Source: Persicaria tinctoria (lineage: Eukaryota; Streptophyta; Magnoliopsida; Caryophyllales; Polygonaceae). Taken from it: a stretch of 64,000 nt of DNA. Below, piece by piece: positions 1 through 11,640 of this stretch. The position numbers were made by a program, and so were the translations under genes. Within the stretch, counting starts at the first letter, position 1; each line of letters begins with the position of its first letter. A model generated the notes under the pieces. It made no database searches. It worked only from the letters and a program-made list of their open reading frames with translations, and was not told where the DNA came from. Where the stretch lies: assembly GCA_037127255.1 (NCBI GenBank), contig JBANSL010000013.1, forward strand, positions 18,930,688 through 18,994,687, read 5' to 3'.

Positions 1-6
1 TCATCA

Positions 7-492
7 ATGCATATATATACAAGAGTTGCATGTTGGAATAGTAAAGGGAAAATAAGCATTATTTTTCTACAACAAAATCAATACACGGAGGGATATAAAA
101 TGACATCACTAGCACCATTAATGCATAATGAAGCAGCCTTAAAATGGGATAATTTAAAAACATTATTCATATATGGTAACAGAGCCAACACTTACCCATT
201 GCCTATTATTGCTAAAAGTGTCACCATCTTTAGCGGGGAGTCCTCACTAGAATTTACACTCCTAGAGAGTTTTATTTATCTGCTAGCTCACATGGGAAAA
301 CAAGAACAGAGCAATGGAAAGTTTATCCTCACCAATACCACTAGAAAACACTCATTAATACCACTAGAAAGCACCTATGAAGCAATTGGAGATCACTCAC
401 AACAATCCACTATAGCTCAACTGAAAGAAGAGCTTCTCCTCTCTAATGAGCCGGATCCCAACATCAGCACATTTGATGCAATAATCAATTGA
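7..492 (+). CDS. hypothetical protein ORF in a duplicated segment
   Basis: Open frame of 161 codons that I do not recognise; no domain, signal peptide or membrane segment is evident. A later ATG near position 101 (MTSLAPLMHNEAALKW...) may be the better start, because similarity to a second copy at 27439 onward begins at the matching ATG (MASLAPIMQNE...). That second copy is broken by frameshifts and stops. The ORF lies within a segment that recurs at 15905-16025 plus 27423-28445, so it may be part of an unrecognised repeat rather than a host gene. The 161-codon length and the presence of a broken paralogue are the only support for coding. Confidence 0.25.
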   Translation: MHIYTRVACWNSKGKISIIFLQQNQYTEGYKMTSLAPLMHNEAALKWDNLKTLFIYGNRANTYPLPIIAKSVTIFSGESSLEFTLLESFIYLLAHMGKQEQSNGKFILTNTTRKHSLIPLESTYEAIGDHSQQSTIAQLKEELLLSNEPDPNISTFDAIIN

Positions 493-519
493 ACTAGTAA
501 TTAATTAGCATAATCTCAA

Positions 520-851
520 CTACATCGTACATCAACTCTAATCAAACATAGAATCAACTTAGCACACGTTTAATATAAAAAACTATGATAATCATCACCT
601 CAAATCCATCCATTCCTACCAACTCTACAACAAAACAAAGACTCAATGCAAAGAATTTTATTCCAAATCTAACATCAATTTGTAGTAAACCGAGTTCCAA
701 ATTCCGAATTCACAACGCAAAGCAAAAACGCAACTCACCAAGCCCCAATACACATTTAAATACAATCAACAACAAACTCAATTGCAGCAAACATTTAATA
801 TACTCAAATACGGAATCACTCTTAGCATACGTTTAATTTGATAAACTATGA
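520..851. repeat. unit of a ~270 bp tandem repeat family (left part)
   Basis: Recurring words such as tttaatttgataaactatga, followed by caaatccatc and accgagttccaaattc, recur here, at 2631-3065 and at 27840-28445 with roughly 270 bp spacing. The array is interrupted at 851/2626 by the solo LTR. No coding potential is seen. Family identity unknown. Confidence 0.55.
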
Positions 852-2625
852 TGATGTGCGCTTAATTCGCCATGTTTTACACTTACTTTTATATCGATTT
901 CTGCATACATTTCATGCATTTGGGTTAGAATAGTACATAATTTGTGTAGTTTATGCTTATTTGCCAAATTATGGAGTCTACACTATAGTTTCTGTTTAAT
1001 TTCGCAGAAATCAAGGCAATTTACAACAATTCAAAAAAGGATGAAAAGCTCGAAGTCAACTACAGAAAGTCCAAGGTCAAGGAGCAGCTAAGCAAGGACA
1101 AATCGAGCAAGAAACGAGAAAAAGTACTTGACAAAGTTCTAGTCGACGTCGACTACAAGTAGTCGAATTCGAGTACCCAGGAGCCAGAAGTTCACACGGA
1201 GTCGAGCAGATCACTCAAAGAGTCCAGAGCTACTCGATGTCGAGTGCTACAGTAGTCGAAGTCGAGTACACCCGTCGAGTCCGGAACGTGCCCGAGCACA
1301 AGTACAATCTGAGGGAAAAATTCTGGTCGAAGTCGAGTAAAACTACTCGAAGTCGAGTACGTTCCAGCGACAGTCCGAGTCCGAGATCGAGTGGAGTCCG
1401 AGAAGATAGAGTACTTGCAAGAGAATATTTGTGGAATTCTATCCATCCACATGAAGATCTATCAAGTCCAAGAGGGATCTATCCACATTAGTTCTAGTTT
1501 CCTTATAGATTTATTTCCTTTTATCATTAAGTTTTATCTTATGTTTTTGGATAGAAAGTTTTAGATATAGATAGATTGTTCTTGCCTAGAATAGCTAAGG
1601 TTGAACACTATAAATAAGGCTTTAGGGGCTGGATTTTAGAATCATTCAATCATCCAACAATCCAAGCTACAAGCCAATAGGAGTTTTCGAGAGTAGAGAG
1701 AGAGAGAGGCCGAGTGGAGCAAAGAGAGCGGAAGTGATCTGGCTTTGTTCGATTTGTACTTTCTTCAGTTTATTAATGCAATTTAGTTCTTTTATGATAT
1801 TGATGTGTTTATTGATGATGAAGAGCGAGTAGTCACCCAACTTCTAGGGCTGGGGTGAGCCCGACGGTAGCCATGTAAGGTAATGCGATAAAGGTACAAT
1901 CTTTTGATGCGATTTCCTCTTCTATCCTCACGAGCATGATTCTTTTCCGAAAGTTGAAGGTGATCCTTGTTTGTGTTATTGAAGCGAAAGTGATCTTAAT
2001 ACAACTTGGATTAATTATGTGAAAAAGGGTTAGTAACAATTAGGGTTTATGCGAAAGCCTCTATCTTACTATTTATTAATAACGACAGTTATTTGACGAA
2101 AAGACATGATCTTTTATACCTTATGCATTATTTTATATGGTTATCATTGTGGTGTTGAAACCCTGATCTAGGAAGTATTTTAGTTTATTGATTTATTTCC
2201 CACCTATTTCGTGTTTACATTCTTTTTCGTTCGAAAAGTTATGTTTTTTTGGTTCTGCACCACTCGACTTCGACTAACCCTAGCCGAGATCGAGTACGCC
2301 TTGTCGACTTTGAGTACTGTAGCACTCGAGATCGATTACTTTCTGCTTTCGTTTGTGTTTCTGTTTTCTCTGTTTTGCAGTTTCTGTTCGACTGAGTAGT
2401 CGACGTTGAGGACACTGGTCGACGTCGAGTGCTTTCTGATTCGAATTCGAGAGTTCTCTAGACTGAAAAGGCGGGCGCTGACACGCTTCCTCCTGGATCG
2501 ATCTTGACTACCTTCTACTACAATGAGAGGAAGTCTTGTATTTATTTGCTTGGACAGGAGTCGGTTTACTTTTATTAGTTTATTTTATTTACTTTAATAC
2601 TTGATATAATCCTCCCGCAACAACA
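852..2625 (+). mobile_element. solo LTR of a Ty3-gypsy (Tat/Athila-like) element
   Basis: The block starts TGATGTGCGC and ends CCCGCAACAACA, the expected TG...CA, and is flanked by a 5 bp target duplication tatga (847-851 and 2626-2630). A TATA-like tataaataagg lies near 1608, as expected for an LTR promoter. No gag, pol or second LTR is present, so this is read as a solo LTR. It is organised like the solo LTR at 38105-39613: similar start, then a CG-rich word array, then a promoter, then a ctagggctggggtgag segment. The Tat/Athila assignment rests on LTR size and the start/end words and is an inference. Confidence 0.75.
1085..1400. repeat. GTCGA-rich short-word array inside the solo LTR
   Basis: Many copies of gtcga/tcgag words (for example gtcgacgtcgac near 1143, and gtcgaagtcgagtac) are concentrated here and again at about 2265-2450, while flanking LTR sequence is AT-rich. 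The words are self-complementary, so both strands look alike. Confidence 0.6.
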
Positions 2626-2630
2626 TATGA

Positions 2631-3065
2631 CAATCATCGCCTCCATCGATTTTGACCACCTCTACAACACACACAACAACGAAATCAGTCATATTCCATA
2701 TCGACGTCAATTTATCTTAGAGCATGTACCGAATTCCAAATTATGAATTCAAAACCAAGCAAGTTTGTGAAGCAAGAACGCAACTCACCGATCCTCAACA
2801 CACATTTAAGGATAATCAATGACAAAATCAATTGTAGCGGACATTACTATAATCAAACATAAAATCAGTCTTAGCACACATTTAATTTGATAAACTATGA
2901 CAATCGTCATCTCAAATCCATCGATTCTAACCACCGCAACAACACTAACGACTCTCAACACAATCTGTCATATTCTAGTTCTAACGTCATTTTCATCCTA
3001 AAGCATGTACTGAGTTCCAACTTCTAAATACCGAATTCAAAACCAAGCAAGAACGCGACTCACAA
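2631..3065. repeat. continuation of the ~270 bp tandem repeat family
   Basis: Directly continues the repeat interrupted at 851. Two further partial units start near 2631 and 2885 (tttaatttgataaactatga, then caaatccatcgatt). Matches 28160-28445 in the second copy of the segment. Confidence 0.55.
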
Positions 3066-4790
3066 AGCCTTGATTCTCTTCGATAGAATGGTAGTTGAAT
3101 TCGATCCTGCGTATGCCTGAATCTCACGAACACCAGTGGAATCACGAGGACCAATCCTTGTTTGAATCTCACGAACAAGAATGGATTCTCACCTCCGCTT
3201 CTCATGATCCTTATGGTTCGCTTCTCACGATGAAGATGAAAGCTTAGGTTTGAGTTTCACGTTGTTTTGCTCTAAAATCAGGATGTGCCTTTCCTGCTTC
3301 ATTAACTTGCTTAGATAGAAAATAAAAAATATGGATAAATCCTAATAAAAGAAAAATACTAAAATCCTAATAAGATATATGAACTCAAATCTAGAAGGAT
3401 AAACTTAAATCCTAACATAATATAAAAACTAACATTTATTAAATATAAGTAATGCTAAATTTAACTAATTAAAATAACAATATAAGACAATCATGAGTTA
3501 TTTTTATTCTTCATCACTTTAAAACTACGAATGACCCTCTGTTGTCTCGTTGTTGGGCAATTTAATTTCGGCCTTTTTCCTCTTAGTTTCTGATCTTAGT
3601 GTAAACTACAAAGTTGTATCCCTTGAAAATATCTTAAAACTCATGGGTTTTCTAACTCCAAATACATTTATAGATATGGCTGTTTTACTAAGGCTGTCAG
3701 AAATTGTCTTCTCCATAATTATATCATTCTTCTTTTCTTGACTTTGAGTCGTCCTTGACTCGTGTCACATCATCGTGCTCTTCAATTGGTGATGAACTTA
3801 CTTGTAGTTTCACAATGGAAACCCCAACAAGCTCATCAACTAAGAATGAGGCTGCTGTGACCGTATCGAACTCCATATCATCATCATAAATATCATTGAC
3901 GGGAGTAAGTGCATCATAGTTCCCCATTGGAGTCTCTCTCACGGATTCCTTGAAGCAAGATTTGTATGGATCGCTCATCTTATTTCTATATCATCTTATT
4001 TCTAATTTCTATATCATCTTATTTTTATTCTTCTCCTTTGTTAGTTCTAGTCTCTAGATGGATGATAACAACACTTTAGTTGCTTTGTGTTGATGTAGTT
4101 TGTCGTTCGAAAATTTCATACATCAAGGGGTTCTATTTATATATTAATACTTCACATACAAATATACAATATATATTATATACTACGGTTAGTTGTAAAA
4201 CTAAAATGCATTGGGTTGAAACTTGCAAACTGGAATGGCTATGCACAACCTTGGCTACCTCAACGAGGCTAGTGGATAGCATCGCGGCATCGATGGAGCA
4301 CATTGATGGAGCTCGACTGAACTAACAGCTCAGTCGACAAGTACGAGGTGTCTCTAACCGGCTTTTTACCGTTTTGCAATGAACAATCGAAAGGTAATGA
4401 ACTAAAATCAATTACTTAACTCCTACAATACACTCTTACCAACAACAAATAAATTAACCATTTTTTTTTTTTACCAATTTCAATCTCACTTTTGAAAATC
4501 CTAAAACCCCCAATTTCAATTATATATATCTAAACTAAAATCAATATAAATGTCAAATTTTACACTAAAATTTATAGATCGGCTAAAAACTACCAAAAAT
4601 TAATTGTAATTGCTCCAAAATTGTCAACCGAGGGCTTGGCACGAGTGAATGAGGCATATACGACTATGGCTTCAACGAGATCTCCTTGTATCATGTTTTG
4701 GGCCGAATTTCAATCTCATTTTTTTTAAAGCAAAGCACTTAAATCTACTCTTTTCATTGCAAATCTGATCCATATACGTAGAGAGACTTG
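3066..4790. other. unassigned AT-rich DNA
   Basis: I see no convincing gene. An 84-codon minus-strand frame at 3724-3978 (MSDPYKSCFKES...) is acidic and open, but has no recognisable domain, no partner exon and no close copy here, so it is not called as a gene. The stretch near 3060-3240 is less AT-rich and contains repeated ctcacgaac words. Confidence 0.5.
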
Positions 4791-4879
4791 TGGGTGTTTT
4801 TTGCAAATAAAATATTGGCAACTAGCACATTATAAAGATCTAATTAACTAACTAGCACCAAAACAAAATTAATTAGCTA

Positions 4880-5470
4880 ACCTAGCATCCTTCCCATTTG
4901 GACTATTAAGGTCAACTGTCAACCTGTTTGACCGTCAATCGGTCAGCGTTGACCGTTGACCGCTCTTTAGGATTTTTTTTAAAAAAAATTTGTGATGCCA
5001 TTTTTTACCGCTTTGATGCCATTTTTTTATTATATTTTATTTTCGCTTTGGTGCCATTTTTCTAATGGAATGATTTGATGACACTTTTTTAATGCCACTT
5101 TTTTCAAACCTTGATGACACTTTTTTTGGTGACATATTTTGTGATACCATTTTTTGCCGTTTTGATGCCATTTTTTATTAAATTTTATTTTCGCTTTAAT
5201 GTCACTTTTCTAATGAAATGGTTTGATGACACTTTTTTAATGATAATACTTTCAAACCTTGATGACACTTTTTTGTTTAATGTGATGTCACATTGACCAT
5301 TAATGTTTTTTTTTTTCACTGTTGACTAATGATAACATTTTTTTATGTCAATTTTTTGATAATATTTTTTTCAGTAATGCCATATTTTTTCAAAGTAGTA
5401 TTTTGATGATATTTTTCTTTAATGTGATGCAACTATTTCAAAGTAGTGTTTTGATACTTGGAATCATTTT
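4880..5470. repeat. TGATG(A/C)CA-T-tract repeat field
   Basis: Many copies of gatgccattttttt, gatgacactttttt and related words. The field is preceded by a cluster of ttgacc/ggtcaa words at about 4910-4965. The same two-part layout (ggtcaac/ttgacc cluster, then gatgacattttt field) occurs at 60660-61280, so both are copies of one unnamed repeat family. Confidence 0.6.
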
Positions 5471-5479
5471 CAGCTACAG

Positions 5480-6250
5480 ATTCCTAAACAAGTAAATATA
5501 TAAAAGATGACATAAATGTCACGGAGTAACAAGAAAGAAGACCATACGAAGAGTCTTCCGAAAAGTATGAGACTACCCGCTAATTCTTCCTACGAATTTT
5601 CACACTAACGAGAATAGATGGAACCCCACTACTGCCTCTCTCCAACCGGCTTCTTATAAAATATTAACATATATTCATGTAATTATATGAAACTAATTAG
5701 ATGAATATATGCAAATATTGAAATAAGAAGCCAAATACGAACTATACCAACCCACCTATAAAATATGCCATGCAAACACAAAACAAACCGGACCCAATGC
5801 TCCCAAAATGGGTCGATACCCACCCTTATATGTAAGCCCAACCCATAACAAAATTAAGTCCCCTACTAAAATCTATGACAGCTGATCGAAAATCAATACT
5901 CATCAGGAGACTCCACACTTTCGCCATAGGTTAATGACAACAAGCGCCAATAACTTACCCCTCCGATTTTAAACATCTCAAGGAGCCAATTGCAACAGTT
6001 CTACCAAAGCAAGCCCACACCATTGTTCCAAACGAACAACCGCAAGACCCACCCGCAAAATTGAACAATAACAGCTCGTCAACAGCAGCAGCTCCACAAC
6101 TCTCATGACAGCTGCACCAACAGATCACATCTCTTCGATCCTGTACTTTGCTATGAAAATCACAAATCAACATGTACAAAATTACTGTTGGTTTTCAGTT
6201 CTACACAACTGATTCCAATTCTCTTTGTCAGCTTTTATAGTGATCGTGTA
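5480..6250. other. unassigned DNA without a gene
   Basis: No ORF with a recognisable product, no element termini and no strong repeats seen. A 74-codon minus frame at 5955-6179 is cysteine-rich by composition only and is not supported as a gene. Confidence 0.45.
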
Positions 6251-6251
6251 C

Positions 6252-6331
6252 GGACCCACTAAGACTGGATTTTTGTGGCTAATGATTGATTGTAAGGACC
6301 CACTAAGACTGGATCTTTTTGGCTAATGATT
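6252..6331. repeat. 44 bp tandem duplication
   Basis: The word ggacccactaagactggat followed by a gtggctaatgatt segment occurs twice in tandem, at 6252 and 6296. Confidence 0.85.
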
Positions 6332-6377
6332 TGGGTCTCCAGGGAGTTAATAGTGAGTGTGGGACTTACTTCCATTT

Positions 6378-6729
6378 CACTCGCGCTCCGCCTTATCTGT
6401 TGATGCATAGCCTATTTCACAATCTCCAGGTCGTCGTCCAACCATTACCAGGGGAATTTTCTGAATTGTGCAATACAATAAGTATACTTCCCATGTAAAT
6501 GAATCAATGAATGATTGTTAAACCATGTGTTAATACCTTTCCTGATGCCATCTCAAATGCTGCGAACATTTCCAGAACTGATGTACCTTCGCATGTCCTC
6601 AAGTTATAGACTTCACAGCCTGGTAATGGAAGCATAAACTAACCTATATCAGAGTTGAATAACTTCCGCAATGCTGCGATGTGTCCATCAGCCAAGTCAA
6701 TCACATGAATGTAATCTCTGTAAATCATC
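6378..6729 (-). pseudogene. UGE: UDP-glucose 4-epimerase exon fragments
   Basis: Three minus-strand pieces translate as C-terminal UDP-glucose 4-epimerase. The first, about 6643-6729, has [20 protein letters not shown]. The second, about 6537-6632, has [18 protein letters not shown], where the family normally reads YNLGTGRGTSVLEM. The third, about 6378-6465, has [20 protein letters not shown] followed at once by a stop. The pieces are in gene order and separated by short intron-like gaps. The NAD-binding N-terminal half, the catalytic YxxxK region and the terminal WG-type tail are absent. The altered glycines and early stop mark this as a relic or a captured fragment. Intact epimerases interconvert UDP-glucose and UDP-galactose in the cytosol. 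Confidence 0.75.
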
Positions 6730-6817
6730 ATTAGCACCAAAGTGAGGTCAATCGAGTGCTCTCACACTACTTCAAAGACCATAATGCCAAAAACACAGTA
6801 TCAGGAAAGTGCATAAG

Positions 6818-6975
6818 AAATTAGCAAGAGTCATGGAGACAATACCCACTTTTAAAGAAAATAAAGAATCACAACATTCAAAAACTTAAGCATAATAAAT
6901 TAGCAAGAGTCGTGCAGGCAGTACCCACTTTTAAAGAAAATAAAGAACCACAACATTAAAAAACTTAAGCATTGT
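6818..6975. repeat. 80 bp tandem duplication
   Basis: The unit aaattagcaagagtc...cacttttaaagaaaataaag...aaaacttaagcat occurs twice, starting at 6818 and 6898, with a few differences. Confidence 0.85.
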
Positions 6976-7629
6976 CAAAAGGGTCTCCTAGGCCACAGTG
7001 ACAAATTATCTGATGTTTGATGCGTTGTTGGACAATGACAAATTAGGCCTCGACAAAAAGGGCTTCTTTTGGAGCAATCCTAACTATAATTAGCTAACCT
7101 CTACGCGTATTGCTTCGACAAGAAGGGCTTCTTTTTGAGCTAATATTAATTTGTCTATTAACTAAGGTCTCAAACCACCCACTGCCAGATCTCTGAGTTG
7201 AAAAAATGGCAAAATATCATACTGGATTACAAGCACATTCGACCCTGGCTATAAAACCTAAGCGTGAGGAAGTATAAATCAAACCACTTGTTTCTCCCAG
7301 TACTTTAGCAGCCATCAGTTCATAGCCAAGTGCCATCAATTGCAACTAATAATCTATCATCAAGTGCAACTAAAAAAGCATAATCTGTCCAAGTAAATAC
7401 ATGGAACCAAAGATACAGAAATGTCCAAGTAAATAATATGTCCAAGTAATTCATAAATGGAACCAAAGATACACAAAATAGTTCAGACGATCGGAATATC
7501 TCAAATCACCGAATTCTTCAATTTCATCAACATTTACCAACATTTACTAGAAGCTATCATCATCAATTAGCACCAAATTCTTCAATTTCATCAATATTTG
7601 CTACTTACAACCGACACCAGACCATCTGA

Positions 7630-8290
7630 AACCATCATTAAAGGATAGTCAAATGAAATTGGGAGGGGAAACTTACATGAAGTTTGGCTGTCGATCGACA
7701 TGGATGAGGCAAGCAGAAATCTCCTTCTGTCCCATCCTTTTACCGCTGGTGGTCCCAAATCCGAGGTGCTTGAACTCAGCAGGGCGAGTACAACTAGTTG
7801 CGTCGGCGGTGCCTTATGCCGAGTACAACATCTCTTGTGAATCCCTCTTCCTTCACTCCAATCTCACCTTCGCATTTGCAGATTGCAGTGATTCTCCATC
7901 AACAAACACTAATCAAAAACCAAAATCACGAGGATTCTAGATCTGAAATTCGAAGAGGGAGACGATGCGGTCAGGGAGGGAGTGCTCGCGGTTGTCGAGG
8001 ACAGATGGGGTTTCATGGGATGGGATTGAAGGGATTGGATTTTGGAGTCTAGGGTTTGGGATTGACGGAAAGGGTACAGAAGAGCTAAAGGAGGAGATGG
8101 AAGAGGAGTAGGCAAAGGAGGAGGTCCGGTGATGGAGGCGGCCGAGTGAGGAGACGATGATGGAGGCATCCGACGGGATATTCGAGCGAAATCTAGATCT
8201 GTTGAAGGCAAGCGTGAGCGCGAGAAAGGAGAAGGGACGAAGAAGGCGGCCATGGACGAGTCTGATAGGGGAATTGGATGGGGGTAACAA
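7630..8290 (-). other. GC-rich, exon-like block of unknown origin
   Basis: This block is much more GC-rich than its surroundings. On the minus strand a 117-codon frame (7937-8290) begins MLPPSNSPIRLVHGR and is rich in Ser, Arg and Pro. A second piece near 7670-7790 reads EFKHLGFGTTSGKRMGQKE and runs into a gtaagt donor-like site. I cannot assign a protein family. The block lies upstream of, and on the same strand as, the epimerase fragments, and is followed at 8300-8400 by AT-rich sequence ending tttctctaaaa, a word also ending the Pack-MULE-like block at 50489. Captured gene fragments in a Mutator-like element, or a decayed host gene, are both possible. Confidence 0.3.
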
Positions 8291-8549
8291 CTACCTAATT
8301 AATTTTGAAGAGGTGTTAGAACGGCCAATAAATTTTGTAAAGGTGCTAATGACTTAATCAAAATTTTGAAAGGTGATATTTCACCAAAATTTCTCTAAAA
8401 TGTACGCCCTCCGTCTCGAAATTATTTTTGTAAATTAATAATCATTGATATCTATATATCTATCTATGTACATATTTAATAAAAAGTAATAAAATATTTT
8501 AAAAAATCGGTTATCTATATTCTATTAAATTAAATGAGATTAATTAATA

Positions 8550-8828
8550 CTCCCTCCGTCCAACAATACATGGGTTTTTAGATGTAAATTTTTGTCCAAC
8601 AATAAATGGGCTTTTAGGTTTTCTAGGTAAAAAGTTGTAATGATTTGTATTGGTTTGTGTGTTGTTGACTTTTTAAAATAATTTGATTGGTTAAAATGTG
8701 TAGTGGGTGTTAAAAATAATAAAATTTATGAAAAAGTTAGTGCAATGATAATGTTTTTTTTAAAGTAAGGTGTTTTATTAAAACTCGTGTAAAATGCTAA
8801 AAGACAATGTATTTTAGGACGGAGGGAG
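8550..8828. mobile_element. Stowaway-type MITE
   Basis: Terminal inverted repeats CTCCCTCCGTCC...GGACGGAGGGAG are bounded by TA on both sides (8548-8549 and 8829-8830). At 279 bp, AT-rich and non-coding, it fits the Tc1/mariner-derived Stowaway class. Confidence 0.9.
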
Positions 8829-9082
8829 TATTAGATTAGAAAAAAACATTTTACCTTATAAATGTGAAATTTGTTTATATTTTGAGAGAATTTAAATAAA
8901 AGATATTTAGATTATATATAATCTATCGAACTAAGTTTATTTATATCTATATTATTTTTTGGTGGAAAAAATTATTTAAATTTAGTTTATTATTATTTAT
9001 ATTTATTGAAATTTATCTAAATTATTTATAATATTCATTAATGTATTTTCTGTACACGGGGCGAGACCAACACTAATTTTTT

Positions 9083-9265
9083 TGCTTTTGGCATGTTTTT
9101 TAAGAACGGTAAAAACTATATAAAATATCAATGATTTTATTAATTTTAAAAAATAATTTCATACTCAATACATTTATCTATGAAATTATTAAAAAATTAA
9201 TATTTCAAAGAGTTTTCCGCTTTTTAAAAAACGTGTCAAAAAATAAAAGTTATAAAACTACAAAT
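9083..9265. mobile_element. degenerate foldback MITE
   Basis: The left half (ggcatgttttttaagaacgg...) is the approximate reverse complement of the right half (...ccgctttttaaaaaacgtgtc). The same arm words occur in the intact Stowaway at 48575-48809, so this is an older relative whose ends have decayed. Confidence 0.55.
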
Positions 9266-9384
9266 TCTGTGATAATGGAGAGAGTATAGTTTATATCGTT
9301 ATTAAAAAGTGTAAAATTAAAACAACTACGGAGTATTTTTTTTTTGGTAAACACGTGGAGTAATTTATAATGGTACTGTATTTG

Positions 9385-9556
9385 TATCACATTAGTGGGG
9401 CCGTGGCGCGAAGTGTGATTATTTGTCTGTGTGAAGTGCTGACAGGTGCCGCCTCGCTCCCGTCAGTCCGTCACTGCAAAACAGAGCCAAAAGGAGAAAA
9501 TATCTTCACAGCTTCGCCGATAGCAATGGCGGACGACGGAATCAAGCACACTATTG
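9385..9556 (+). pseudogene. soluble epoxide hydrolase promoter/5' fragment
   Basis: About 160 bp nearly match 33488-33668, the sequence just upstream of and including the first codons of the epoxide hydrolase gene: shared ttagtggggccgtggcgcga, ccgtcagtccgtcactgc and the start MADDGIKHT at 9526. Similarity stops abruptly at 9552-9557, where a copia LTR begins. The copy has a small deletion relative to the gene just before the ATG. The rest of this gene copy is not found after the copia element, so only the 5' end survives. Confidence 0.85.
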
Positions 9557-9756
9557 ACTTGATCAGATCTTGGATACAAGCTAAACTCAGCTAGAGAAAG
9601 AGAGAGAATGAGAGAGAGGGAGAGAACCAGAGATGAATGATTAGAATCTATTAATTGCTCAACTGGAGTTTGTTACAGCTATTGGCTTTTATAAAGCCTG
9701 AGTGATGACCTCTAACACTTGCCTAAGTCATCATATATATCATTCTAACACTCCCC
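9557..9756 (-). mobile_element. 3' LTR of a truncated copia element
   Basis: Read on the minus strand, the block starts TGTTAGAATG just after a polypurine tract (CTTGAGGGGAG, plus positions 9751-9761 in reverse) and ends near TGATCAAGTCA at 9557. The pol gene lies on the other side of the polypurine tract in the right order, supporting a 3' LTR of about 200 bp. Confidence 0.7.
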
Positions 9757-9775
9757 TCAAGGTAGGAGTTCTAAG

Positions 9776-10219
9776 TAGACCTGTCAAATGGGTTATTCGG
9801 GTCGGGTTCGGGTCGAGTCACTTCGGGTCTCGGGTAAAACGAGTTCCGGGTAAAACGGGTTCCGGGTTTTTCGGGTTGACTAGAACCCGGGTTTAACCGG
9901 GTTTCGGGCGGGTTCGGATCGATTTCGGATTTGTCAGTTTTTTCTTTTTTAAATTAAAAAAATCATAATTTGATAATTTTGTAATAAATTTTAATTAAAT
10001 ATAAAAAAATTTAATTATATTTAATTATAAATCAACCGGGTCGATCGGGTCACCGGGTCAATCGGATCGCCGGGTCGAAACCCAGATTACCCGAAAAATT
10101 TCCGGGTTTTCGGGTTCGGGTCGAAAAAAATTTCCGGGTCAAAATTTTTGGGTCTTGACCCAAAAAATTTCGGACAATCGGATCGGATTTTCGGGTCGGG
10201 TTATGTTTTGACAGGTCTA
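9776..10219. mobile_element. hAT-type MITE in a copia element
   Basis: Termini TAGACCTGTCAAA and TTTTGACAGGTCTA are inverted, and an 8 bp target duplication gttctaag flanks the element (9768-9775 and 10220-10227). The 444 bp body consists largely of cgggtcgggt/acccgacc words in the two subterminal regions with an AT-rich centre. It sits between the pol stop codon and the polypurine tract of the host copia. No transposase. Confidence 0.92.
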
Positions 10220-10222
10220 GTT

Positions 10223-11640
10223 CTAAGTAATCTCAAACAAATTCACAACTCCTAACTTGCTTAAATTTCTCATATACTTATCATAAGAGATGGCCTTGGT
10301 GAACACATCTGCAGGTTGATCCCTTGTACTGATATAACCGAGTTCAATTTCCTTACTTAGGACCTTATCTCTTACGAGCTGGCAATCACATTCTATGTGT
10401 TTCGTTATCTCATGAAACACATGATTCTTTGCAATATACATTGCTGATTTATTGTCACAGTGTAATCTCACAGGCTCTAATTGCTCAATTCCCAAGTCTT
10501 TCAGCAATTTTATGAGCCAAGTGATTTCACAAGAGGTTGTAGCCATTGCTCTGTACTCTGATTCAGTAGACGACATGGCTACATATGTCTGCTTCTTGGT
10601 TATCCATGATATCAAAGAGCTTCCAAGTAGTACACAAAACCCAGTTAATGATTTCCTTGTCATAGGGCAACTTTGCCGGTCAGCATCACAATATGCACTT
10701 AGCTTCAGGTTAGACTTAGATGAGAGTAGTAAGCCTTTCCCTGGAGCTTGTTTCAAATACCTCAACACATGCTTCATAGCCTGCCAGTGATGATCAGTTG
10801 GCCTGTGCATGAACTGACTTAGGATCTGAACTCCATAGCATAGATCGGGTCGAGTAATCGTTAGATATATTAACTTGCCCACAATTCTTCTGTATGCTTC
10901 TACATCCACAATCTCACAAGTTCCTTCAACATCTAACTTGATTTTAGGATCTAGAGTAGTCACAAGCTTGGCATTTATCATCCCTGCACCTTCTAGTAGT
11001 TTCAAAACATACTTTCTCTAGTTCAGGTATATATCATCCTTATTTCTCTCAACTTCTATGCCCAAGAAGTATCTCATTCCTCCTAGATCCTTCATCTGAA
11101 ACTGCTGATTCAGATGTGCTTTCAACCGTGCTACTCTTCTTCACAGTTCCCTGTGATCACCATGTCATCTACATACACCAGTAGAGCAGTGATAGATTTC
11201 TCAGTCTTCTTGACAAACAAGGAGTAGTCTGCCTTGGACTGCTTGTACCTTGCACTTTGCACAACTTGAGAGAACTTTGTAAACCATTGCCTAGGTGCCT
11301 GCTTTAATCCATACAGAGATTTTTCCAGTTTGCACACTAGCTTCTCATCCATCTCACACTCTCCCCCTGAGTATGATGTCTCCCCCTGAGGGTGAGCATG
11401 GAGAAGCTTGAGCTTATGGTATGCTGGGGGTAGCTCCATGTACACTTCCTCCTCCAGATCACCATTGAGGAAGGCATTTGTTACATCTAACTGATGAATA
11501 CTCCAATTATTAGCAGCAACAATAGAAAGAAGAGTTCTTACAGAGATCATCTTGGCCATTGGAGCAAAAGTCTCACTGTAATCAATGCCATGCATTTGAG
11601 AGAATCCTCGAGCCACCAGTCTAGCCTTGTTATTAGGGAC
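10223..11640 (-). pseudogene. Ty1-copia pol (reverse transcriptase and RNase H), broken
   Basis: Minus-strand translation gives a copia reverse transcriptase, starting at NKARLVARGFSQMHGIDY, with QLDVTNAFLNGDLEEEVYM, SLYGLKQAPRQW and the catalytic LLVYVDDM box. RNase H follows, with CDADRQSCPMTRKS, SSTESEYRAM and LHCDNKSA. Two lesions are visible: a frameshift near 11131 after the YVDDM region, and an in-frame stop near 11020. Protease, integrase and gag are missing because the copia sequence ends at about 11640, where it joins an unrelated plus-strand reading frame. Confidence 0.92.

Noticed and set aside
1192..1491. Overlapping ORFs on both strands in the GTCGA-rich zone
   Set aside because: The self-complementary tcga words suppress stops on both strands; no protein signal.
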